Origin: Undaria pinnatifida
Taxonomy: Eukaryota > Sar > Phaeophyceae > Laminariales > Alariaceae
DNA: 64,000 nucleotides
Reading direction: 5' to 3'
Assembly: GCA_012845835.1 (NCBI GenBank)
Contig: JABAKD010000025.1
Span: forward strand, 3,919,319 to 3,983,318
Under the pieces are notes generated by a model that made no database searches, was not told where the DNA came from, and saw nothing but the letters and a program-made list of their open reading frames with translations. This document shows positions 20,801-32,800 of the stretch, piece by piece. Position 1 is the first letter of the stretch. Every line of letters begins with the position of its first letter. The position numbers were made by a program, and so were the translations under genes.

Positions 20801-23800
20801 GGTTGGTTGATTGTTTGTTTGGTTGGCTGGTTGGTTGGTTGATTGGTTGGTTGATTGGTTGCTTGGTTGGTTGCTTGGTTGATTGATTGATTGATTGATT
20901 GATTGGTAGGTTGGTCGCGTGCTTGCTTTTTTTTGCGGCGCACCTTCACCCCCACCTTGGACCTCGTCCGTCCCCTCTTTGTACGCCTTCCGGAAACCGT
21001 CGAAAACCGTCGTTTTTCCCGTCGCCTTGAACACAACCTCAATCTCCTTCGCATGGAACAAGAAGAACCATCGCACGAAACAACAGGGCGAAAACAAAAA
21101 CGCGACAAAAACACACGGCGAAAACGAAAAACGAACAGCAAAAACAAAAACGCGAGGCTAAAATACGGCTGCCATTGGAGCAGGAAGGGGGGGGGGGAAG
21201 GAGTTCCCGCGCCGACAAGACGCACGCTTCGGTAGGGCGTGCACGATTATATGCCAAGGTTCCTTACTTAAGGAGGTCGTTTATCTCACCCCAAAACTAA
21301 AATTTTGCTTTGAGAAAAACGAAAGTGCAGCCCGAAGAACAGTCCCATGTCACAATACCAGGTACCTGGTACGTACTAACCGTTGGTACGGCAGAGGTCG
21401 TAAAACATGGTTCGCTCCGGTCGACGAACAGTCTCGCGGGCTAGACTCATGCAACAAAACCCATGTTTTCAACAATGTCGACTGGTTTTTCCAATTGGGG
21501 AGGCGACCAATCATAAAAAAAAATCGGCCCAACCCAACAGTTCTTCGACATCTAGCGCGGCACGCGTCAAACTACAGCAGTAGTAGGCATACAAGAACAA
21601 AAAGAAAAATGTTGCAAAAACAAAAACAAAAAAAAGGCTTTTGAGAAAAGGTAAATAAATCGCAATCTCATGACCATTCCCATGTCCTACTCTAGGCACA
21701 AGTAGGATAGCGTTCAATAATAGCGCAAAATGCAGTTTTTAGCATCCCTGCGTTAGAGTGCGGTTCCTCGATCGATCAGTGCATCAGCACTGAGCCACCT
21801 CATGGTAGGGGTTGTTTGCACGTTATTACTATTATTTATTTTGGGGGGGGGGGCAAACATTCTCACCGGTAGGGCTCCTCAAACGACGGAACACATCGGT
21901 CACTACGATAATTTTACGAGTATACTTGTTCAAGACAGGCGCAAAGAAAAATGTTGGCTGGGTTGCAGAGTGCGAACGAATGCCTTCGATGTCATGCAGT
22001 ATCGGGTGAGATGTTGAGCTCCTCGTGTTAGGGGCTCAGGAAAATTCTTAGAATCTGCTGCAACCCTATAACGCGGGACGACTCTAGTGGCTAGTATCAT
22101 ATCGCCAGTTAGAAACAGTAAAACGCTTCCGATATCGTCGTAGCGCGCGTCAGCGTTCGCACAAACGATCGGCAGTCCCACCATGCCATGCCACCCAGTT
22201 TGTGGCTGAGAGCACCGACTATCGCGTGCAGGTCTCAACCCCGTCCAGGCCTGCTCCGCCCGACCCCGATCCCCCCGGGCCTGGCTCCGACTCTCCACCG
22301 ACGAGGGTTCCAGGTCCACGGAACGCATAGTTCGTAGATATATACACAGCAAAGCACTTCCCCCCTTCCCTTGTCCTCTTCCCACTCCACTCACACACTC
22401 TACGCACACTACCCCCTGCCCACCTCGTCCTTCTCAAGCGCAACGCCTTCCGCTCCTAGCGTAACTGTTGTGAAGTCGGCTTCCATTCCCGCATTGGTGT
22501 TGTCCTCCCTGCCCTACCCCTTCCCGTAACCTTTCCCCACTTCAACCCACCCACCCACCCACCCACCCATCCATCCACCCCCAACTCCCGCCCCCTCCCA
22601 CCCATATGGCAGCGAGAAAATGATCGCTATGCCAGGAGGCGGATTATGGCCACAGACGGCCAAAGAGGAAGGAATGAGATAAACATATTTATTAACGTAA
22701 TATGTGGAAGAAACGCACGGAGCGCCAAGTTGGAGGTGTCCCTATTAGGAGTAGGAACGGCGCTTCGTCTTGGGAAGGCATTCGTGGTCCACGGTCAAAA
22801 TACCAAGGCAAGCAACAAATGAGTACGCCCTCCCCACCCACCAACCCGCCCACCCACCCACCTCGTTCCCCTCAAGCGAAACGCCTTCCGCCCCTAGCAA
22901 AACCGTTGTGAAATCGGCTTCAGACTCTGCCATGGTGCTGGCCAATGTCCTCCGATACACCAGCTCGTAAAGTGCCCGCTCCTGCGGCTCCAGCCCCTCT
23001 AGGGGAAGATCCGAAGGGTGAAGAAATGTCCCTCCCCCCTCCAACATCCCGCCTCCCTCCTTCCCTCCCACCCCCTTCTCTTTCTCTAAGTATCCGCCCC
23101 CCTCCTCATCGCCCTTGGCCAAGGTGGGGGCGGCGGTAGAGAGCAATGCAGGTCGAATGGCCTCGTGTGCCTCCTGGCTTCCTTTGACTTTAGCTACCTT
23201 CGCCTCTCCTGCTCACACATGAGGGGGGGCGGGGAGCGCGGGAAGAGGGCCAGTCCGCAGGAGGGAATGCCTCAGCTTTTCGAAGGTATTTCTCTCTGAA
23301 AAGCAGGAACGCCTCACTTTTTCGAAGATGCCACTTATTGAAGGTACCTCTTCTTGAAGGTACTCCTTTTTAAAGGTACCCGTTTTGAAGGTACCCTTTT
23401 CCAATGGTACTCCTTTTCGGAGGTACTCTTTCTCGAAGGTACTCCTGTGGGAAGGTACTCCTCTCTTCAAAGAAGGAACGCCTTACGAAGGTGGTCCTCA
23501 CCTTTTCGAAGGTACTCTTCTCCAAAGGAATCTCGGACCGCTTGCTCCGCCACGCCCGCTGCCGCCTCGCTGAGGATGGGCCTATCCGTGCGCATGTACG
23601 TGATGTATCCCGCCTCATACAGCGCCTGCCGATAAGAAAACAAAACATGGGTGCGTAAATCAAAGGGGCGTGATAGTCACGACTACGTGGGCGAGATATA
23701 GCTTAAAGCACGACTACGGGGGCATGTAGGAATCATCCGGGTGTTCACGCCATGCGATTCACGTATTCCCGGCGCATCCGTCCCCTCCAGCACACCAACC

Positions 23801-26800
23801 AACACACACCAGCAAGCCCCCACAGACCAGCGTACAGCCACAGCGGAGCCCTACAGCAGCGTTTTTCGTAACGTTCACAACCTAATCGTAGGTGCACATA
23901 ATCCCTCCAGCACACCAACCAACACACACCAGCAAGCCCCCACAGACCAGCGTACAACGACAGCGGAGCCCTACAGCAGCGTATTTCGTAACGTTCACAA
24001 CCTAATCGTAGGCGCACATAATCCCGTAAACCCGGTCAACCCCTCGTCGCTGTAGCTGGCATAGCCCTTGCCCGTCCCTAGCCCTAACCCTGCTCCCAAC
24101 CCTTTCCGGAAACGCAAATCCTGTAACTCGGGGATGGCTCTTACTTGTCCCCGAAGTCGTGATATATATATACCGCCTATATCTTTCATGAGGATCAAAT
24201 ATATAACACGCGCGAACGACCTTCCGTAAATTTGGTGCAACTACTGTATATTAGCGAAACATAGGTGTACCACGCAGCTTGCAAAGTTGAGTTTCAACCA
24301 TTCAATCGGCAGTACTCACAGATGACGTTTTTCAATTTTTAAAACATACCGCCTACTAGTCTGAGTCGAAATGTACGCCACGTTACATTGGCTTATAGGT
24401 GGAAAAAGTGTCCTAGATATGTTTAGACCCAGACTGGTACGTACGTAGTCATGACTGCCAGGGGATCAGTTTCTTAAAACCAACAACAACAACAACAACA
24501 ACAACAACAACGTGTGAATGCAAGCCTTCACAAGTCAGACTGATCACCGATCCCTCACTTGACGATCTAGATATTTCAGAGAAGACCTATACCTGGTATG
24601 GTCTAGCACATGGTTCCTGGGTTGGACCTGCACTCTACATACAGATCCTGCACAGCATCTCAAAAGCGGCAGATACAGGATCTACTACATATGGTCTATA
24701 GGGTCTGTATGAACTATATGATCTACATGATCTATATGATCTATATGATCTACATGATCTACATGACATAACAGGTATATCTCATCTATATGATCTATCT
24801 GATCTACATGATCTACATGATTGATATGATCTACATTATATATATTGTCTATTATGATCTATCTGATATGTAGGAGCTAGATCATGATCTGTCAGAGGTG
24901 TGCAACCGTTGCCTCTCCAATCCGTTATTACCTGTGCCGATCTCATGGTCTGCGCCACCCCAAGTCTGAGCTTCCGGCTGGCCTCCTGCTGCAAGGTAGA
25001 GGTGATGAAGGGGACAGGGGGCTGTCGCCTTACCCTCCTCTTGTCTACTTTGAGAACTTCCAAGGACGAGATAGACGCTGCTAGCGATGATGCCTTCTCG
25101 GACCCAAGAAGTTCCTAAGGCAAAAGGCGGTGTTAATTAAGGGGGAGGGGGGTGAGGGGGGCATGCACACACAATATGACAGTATCAAGGTATAATCAGC
25201 AAGCAAAAAAAAAGCAAAACAAAACAAGCAGACAAACAAACAAACAAACAAACAAACAAACAAACAAACAAACAAACAAACAAACAAACAAACAAACAAA
25301 CAAACAAACAAACAAACAAACAAACAAACAAACAAACAAACAAAACAAAACGAACAAACAAAACCAAACAAAAACAAGCTAAAACAGATACAAATAAAAA
25401 TAAAAACAAGGCACGTACGTACGACCCACGCCCACGCATGCATGCAGCGAAATGACAAAAACCTCATTACTTCACTCACGAGCTTGTCAGCGTCGAGCGT
25501 CCCCTTGATCTCCCCCGTGTCCGGATCAAAGTCCTTACCAGACACAACCGTCTTCGACCCCACCTGCACCAAGCGGGCCTCGAAAGACCGGCCTAATACA
25601 CGTAAAAAAAAAGCGAGAGAAAAAGCTTAGACTATACGCCAGGTAGATTTTCACGAGAAACATACCAGCATACCAGAGTATTGCACTTGTGAACTTGTTT
25701 TGGTGTGTATGTTTTGGAGAACAGATCAAGACAGGTTACACAAACCTCAAAAATTGTGGCCACAGACCCCGGCAGGCCGTGATTAGCGCCATTAATAGAT
25801 TTAGAGCTATTTCGGCGTGATATTGTGTTGGTTTTGGTACAGAGATCAGAACATACTTACAACTCTCATAAAAAGCGTGGTCTCAGCCCCCGGTAGGCAG
25901 TGCTGAGAGCGACCAATGATCGTGCAGGGATCGCGAGCGCACGTCGGCGCAGAGATAGCATACAGTGTAAGCATATGGCATTCCCGTAGCTGTCATGCGA
26001 GCAGGTAGCTCTGCAAAAAGGCGACATAAAAAACCCACGCGCATATCTAGAGCAAAAGGCCCGAGATACGTCAGAGGTAAACCAGAACGAAAAATGTTGA
26101 TACGTTACTTCTCCAGTACCATACCAAACCATACCATACCATACCATACCATACCATACATACTATGCCATGCCATACCATACCATAGATACCACGCCAT
26201 GCCATGCCGTACCATACCATACCATACCATACCATACCATACCATACCATACCATACCATACCATACCATGCCGTACCATACCATGCCATACCATGCCAT
26301 ACCATACCCCACCATACCATACCATACCATACCATACCATACCATACCATGCCGTACCATACCATACCATAACATACCATAACATACATTACCATACCAT
26401 ACCTACCATACCATACCATACCATACCATACCATACCATACCATACCATACCATACCATACCATACCATACCATACCATACTCTCACCAGGCTCCCCTTT
26501 CGCAGAAACGTTGGCAACCACATCCCAGTAGTTAGCAGCTTTAAACGTCAGGCGCGCGCGCTCTCGCTCGACCACCATGGCCAACGCCACACTCTGTACG
26601 CGCCCGGCGCTCAGTCCCGGCGCCACCAGTTTCCACACCACAGGCGAGACGGTAAACCTGCGCTAGAAGCAGAGGGGAGGAGTTACGGCTGTATCAGAGG
26701 CATGTACGAAAAACATTTGGCCCAATGTATTACCTTGGTGATTAGATTACCCGTTAGCTACATTGCTGTATACGCCCTTAACAGTGTATCCTTTCGTTTC

Positions 26801-29800
26801 AGGGCCAAGGTGGTCATATGACCAAGGCTTTGCATGAAAGGAGTATACCCGGCCCTCTCACCCCACCCCCGCCTTCATCCCCAACCCAACCACCCCAACC
26901 TCCACCCCCACCCCCTTTTCCATTATCTTCGCTTACCCTGCAAGGCGGTCGAGAATTCGTCTCGCTTCTTGCGCCTGCACCAAATCGTTGTCAATCTCGC
27001 CTGGTTCCTGGCCAAGGGCAAAACAAAAAACGTTGGCGTTAACGTGGTTCGGTCGAACACGGCTCGGTGCAAAGACGTGCGCCTGGACCAAATCGTTGTC
27101 AATCTCGCCTGGTTCCTGGCCAAGGGAAAAATACAAAACGCTGGCGTTAACGTGGTTCGGTCGAACACGGCTAGGTGCAAAGACAGGCGTATTAAAAAAC
27201 CGGTGAGAAAAGTACAGAGATCAACGAGATAGTCTAATGTTGTGTTTGTCGGTAAAAAAATAGGCTCGTGTGATTTTGGTCAAGCAATAGTCTTGTGTTC
27301 GTTGACAAAGAAATAAGTCTCGTGTTTGTTGGCGAGAGAGAAGGGCACGTTTGCAAGTGTAAAAAAAAGCATGAACGTGACAGTATAAACACGCAAAACG
27401 TGAGATATCGCAGGAACGTTAACGACGCGATTTGATGTTCGTTTGCGGAGAGCATAGCATGTTTCTACGTCTTAAATAGCGCGATCGCAGCCCCTGGTAG
27501 CGTCAACGCGGTAAGGCCAAACAGGGTCGGCGACAGAAGTACATCTCGGTAAATAAACAAAAACAAAACGCTACATAGCTAACGAAATACAAAGTGCAAA
27601 CCGTGCATATATACAGGCGTCCTGTTTATTTTGTCGTGGAAGGCGTCAACGATCAGGGGGCAGCCACAAACCCTGGAACAGCCCGGACAATTCAATTCGC
27701 ACAGGTTCAACAGTAAAAAAAAATTTGGAACATTCCGGACCGTCAAATTTGCCCTGACCTCGAAAGTAGCAAAGTTCTGGAACACCTACGACGAATGAAC
27801 TTAGAACTGATCTCGAAAGCCAAAACCGCTGGAACAGCCCGGACAATGCAATTTTGCTGCTGACCTCGAAAGCCTTGACGAGCGCCTCCTGCGTGATCTC
27901 GTGGAAGACCGCTCTCTTCACCGGAACCTTCGGCTTCAGCACCTGATAACGATGTTAAACGTTGCACGCAAGGCAAAGCAGATCCCCCTTCATGATCTGA
28001 ACATGATCTGTTAATTTCAGGGCAGATAGATCCCTGTCTATACATGATCTGTAAGACATAGATCTAACATTGCTGGGTGTGGAGCCAGCCGCACGACCTG
28101 CACGACCTAGCACATGTGTCTACCATTTGAGTTGGGTCTGTACTACACAGATCCTGCACAAAATATCACAACGACAGATAGAGTACCTATATGATACCTG
28201 GTATATAGAATCTAGATTACCTAGATGATCTATATCATATGTTGATAGATCGTGATCTATCCGATTTGTGAATGCGCAACGTTCAGTACTACTCCTTCGA
28301 CGCGTGCTCCGACAGGGGCATCCCCTTTCGAACCAAACCACACACCAGGCACTTCATATGGCCGACGGGTCTCCCCAACTGAGGTGCCTGCTGCCCAATA
28401 CCAGGTATCGTCGATTTCCCCATTCGTGCTGAACAAACACTATTCGCTGCATGCCTATCATATGCCTATCATATGCCTATCATATGCCTATCATAGCCCG
28501 ATCGTGGCCGCCGTAGGGAGGTCAGTTTCGGGGGCTATTCTAGCGGTGGTCGGGGGGACACTCGCGGCGCGGCGAGTGACCCCCTCTTCCTTTGCTGTCT
28601 CAAGCTTTCGCGCCCTTTTTTTTCTTGCCACACGAAACCGCCACGTAATGGTTAGCTACGCCGCGCCAAAAAACTCGCCTAAAGCATCTCTTTTCATTCG
28701 AGGTGTGCAGAGTCGCTGGGGCGACCGGCTCAACCCCGGACGTCAAAGTGGGGTACAACGCCCTCTGATACCGTACCCATGGCGACCCATGGGATTCTTC
28801 ATCGGGGCAACCATCGTTCTACCGCGATTCGTATCCTACACAAATTTCAAGTAATCTGCCACCAAAAACGTGGGCGCGGCAACTCTAAGGGGGCTAGAAG
28901 AAAAAAAAAAAAAGTCCTACGTACGACAGAGGTATGTTACGAGCACTTTTCGGCTAAAGTGTTTTATGAATAGATGCGTCACCCCAAACCGAAATCGTCT
29001 TGAATGATATTCTTGTTTTGCAACATGTGTTTGGCTATCCCCACAGGCTGTGTATGGGATTATTTATCTGGCCGCACTTTCATTTTTTGCGGAATCGATT
29101 TTTGGTCGTAGGGCTGTCTAGCGGTATCATTTAACGATTCTAAATATATCGTAGATCGGCGCAGCCGATACATCGGGTTTTTTTCGATGTATCGGCGAAG
29201 CCGATATGTCGCAAAAATATCGGCGAGAGCACGCGCGAAAGCTCGCTGTGCGAGCCCCGCTGGAGGCGCAGCCGGAGGCAGAAAAATTGAGCACTTTCGC
29301 TTCATTTCCCATCGAAATTGGTTCCAAATGCGCCATCGAAATTGGTCTTGTTCGGCCGACAAAATTGAGCGAAAACCTTCAAAAACATGTTTTATTTCAT
29401 TTTATTCTATTGTTTGGCATTTCCATGCTGAAAAACTAAATGGAAACCTGCACTGGTCAGCACAGATACTACAACGTACAGCCTGCTAATTGTTCTAAAA
29501 ACGATGCAGATGACGAAAAAGAAAGGACATCATAGCCGCAGAGTCGGCAAGTGGCAACCAACATGCAAGTACTTGAATTGTACCGTGCCAAACAAAGTGA
29601 ACCGATTTCAACAACAACCGCAAGCACAAAAACAGTAGATTAGAAGTTAGAGCAAAGAGAGACACCTACAAGCACCGTCGTTGTGCCGATTGTATGTAGC
29701 AGGTGCTACTTTTGCGGTAATTTTCACGCACTACACTTCGTTCCTTCAAAATACGTGCTGACACTCTCATTATTTACGGGTAGGCGCCCTCCACTTCTCT

Positions 29801-32800
29801 GCCACACCCTATACGTTACGGAGGTACACGAGATGAAGCTCTACGTTCTCGTTGCTTAAAGAATTTCGCGTGGGCGTTTCGACAAGCCCTGCTGTAGAGA
29901 ACGTGCTCTCGGATTTCGATTTCGACGCTGGAAGGGCAAGAACACGACGAGCTAGAGCGGCAAGCAGAGGAAGTCTCCTTGCTTGCTGCGCCACCATTGA
30001 ACACCTTTACAACTGGAAAAACGTTTTTGGGGGGGGATTACTTGAAATTAGCGTAGAGAGGGGTTTTGGGGCTCTAAAGGGGTTAAGTTAGACCTCAATG
30101 TCCCCCCTTCTGTTCCTAAATCGAAAAATACATCGAAAACAGAGGACCCTTCATGCTGGTTCGCTGACCCCTCGGTCGGCGCTCATTGCTGTTGCTGTTG
30201 TTGTTGTTTTCTCACATTAACTCTTCTTGTAAAAAAATCTAGAGTCCGTGGTCACACAAAGGTGCTGGAGCCCTAGGAAGATCCGAAAAACCAAGTGAAA
30301 TCAAAGTTCGGCGGGAAATACGACGCTTCCCCACCTTGTTGTTTGTTGTTGTTTTCTCACATTAACTCTTGTCAAACATCTAGAGTCCGTGGTCACACAA
30401 AGGTGCTGGAGCCCTAGGAAGATCCGAAAAACCAAGCGAAATCACAATTCGTCAGGGAAATACTACGCTTTCCCGCCTAAAAACGCACGATACGTAAAAA
30501 GGCGCACAAGTGAAAAGGTCAAATGTGCCAACTGAACTCACATGGCCGCGGGTATCCACTCAACTACAGCATAGAATTCCCCCGTCCCCACAACTAACCA
30601 ACTCGCGGCTACAAACTACAGCGGTTGGGCTGCCTGCACCGTACGAACCGCACGGTAATCGTGAGTATAGACGAACGCGCCTGCTGTCTGGAGTGCTGTC
30701 AGAGTGACGACCCGCGGGCATGCAGTGAAACAAGAACAATGGAACCAAAAACCACCGTACAGATATCAATGATCGCCCCTCCTTCCCGAGTTATTTGACA
30801 GGTTGCAGCGCAGCTCTACCTAAAAACGCAGGAGACGAGGAAAAGGCGCACAAGTGATTAAATGTGCGAACCAACCTAACTAACATGGCCGCAGGTATCC
30901 ACTCAACTACAGCACAGAGTCCCCCCATTCCCACAACTCACCGACTCGCGGCTACTGACTACAGCGGTTGCTACCTGGGGTCATTGGATGCTACTGACGT
31001 GCGTGTGATTGTTGTCTGCTACTACTGCTGTTGCAGGACGTTGTGTGTGGTGTAGCTCGTTGAGACGAGGTATATACCCCCTAAACCCCTGCTACGTTTG
31101 CCTTGCTACTCTGAAAAAAACCCATACGCTAAAATACCGGCAAAAATACCGGCTCACTTGCCGATATAAAATATTATAAAAAATGAAAATACACTCCAGC
31201 TGTGAGATCGAAGTGTTCGTCGAAACTCATCTTTGCAAGCTGTGTGTGATACACCGATCGCGCGCATTACGAGTTGTGTGTCCTCATTAAGGATATAGGT
31301 CGGCGACTCCCCTTACAACTACAGTGTAGCTATCAGGGGTGATTTTAGTCAGTCTGTGCGCGGAAACTATAAAACCCGTTTCTGAGGGGGACAAAATCTG
31401 ACAGCTGTGGAGGGAAATGTATCCTTTTATCAAGTGAATCTTGTAAGTCGAATAACCGGTGAGGGGCGGGGCGGAGTTTTGAAGGACGTGGGGGCCTGGT
31501 TTCGATCAAAAGCGAGCGGGTTTGGAGGGGCGGGGGGGGGGGGGGCGGGGAAATATATATCGGATCGTCCGGTATTTCAAAAAACGTCGGTACCGATACA
31601 CAGCCCTGTTGGTCGTAGGGTGTATGTAGAACTCCTCACGTGAGGAGCCTTAAGGGAAAATAAGGTAAAGGGGGAAAAAAAGGTTACATCATCTCTACCG
31701 TAACATATGTAGTTGCGCTGAACGTACCTGCAAAAAGAGTGTTTTTGCTTGGAATTGGGGGGTGGAGAAACACTTTTTGCAGCGGAAAAGGGTTCAAGTT
31801 TAAGCTGTATTGACTTCACCTGCAAAAGGTGCCAGCTGATTGCCTCCCCCTCTCGGTCCTCGTCCGTGGCGAGGACAATCTCGTCGCACTTTGCGGCGGC
31901 CTTCTTGAGCCGGTTCACAATTGCCTTTTTACGAGGGTTCGGGATGTACAGCGGCTTGAAGTCGTTCTCCTGCCCCGATTTGGTGGTGATACCCGAGGGC
32001 GGCAGCATATTCAACGGGGCGGGGGGGGGTAAGGAAACGGGTGCGAAGATGAGGGTGTGGTAGTGGGAATCTAAAGGACAACTGTCGATAACAGAATGCA
32101 TCAATAGATTGAGGGTGGAACATAATGTTCGGTAGTTGTTAGACTCATCAACTCCTGCTCGGCATGAACTATTAATAAACCTGGTACGGTACAGCACTAT
32201 TCATAGTCTAGCACTACAGCAAATGGCGATCACTGCTTGCGTCGTCCCCTATCTCAGGGTCTCCTCGGGTGCCGGCGAGAGCCTCGTATGCGCCAAAAAG
32301 AAAGCTCTTAAGCCACTCGTAAGCTCGGGCGATGGACTCACCACATCTACCCCGACTACGTCCCACTTTTTCGTCTTCTCCTTAAGCTCGGGCGGGACGT
32401 CCTTCCTCTTGCCAACGAGGTCCGTCACGTGCCCGTTGCACGCGTCCACCGTGTAACCGTCAAACCGACCACCACCGGCCTTCTTTAGGAGCTGAGAGAT
32501 CGTCCTCGCCTTGGCTGGGGACTCTACGATCACCAGCACTTTCTTAGAAGATTCCGAACCGGAACCGGCCTTGCCCTTCTTCTTGGCGGGATCGGCAGCA
32601 GACTTCCCCTTTGGCGCGGAAAGTGTCGCCGTGTTTTTACGAAGGGGCACTTTCTTTGTTGAAGTTGAAGTTGAAGTAGCCATGGAAGGTGAAGCCGTCG
32701 TGGGAGGGGGTCTTCCTGCGAAGATATGGGGTCGCGGTTGAAGCGACGCGAAAGCCCCGGAGGGGCGAGCCAGTCGCGCCCGTCCTATGGTAGGCAGTGA

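Noticed and set aside
22745-23146. Separate small gene
   Set aside because: It is the body of topoisomerase exon 9 read on past its donor.
25152-25572. ORFs with KQTN or CLFV repeats
   Set aside because: Product of the (CAAA)n run; only the exon 25480-25592 part is real coding sequence.
26105-26821. Long ORFs on both strands reading YHTIP or VWYGM repeats
   Set aside because: They are translations of the (CCATA)n microsatellite in topoisomerase intron 5.
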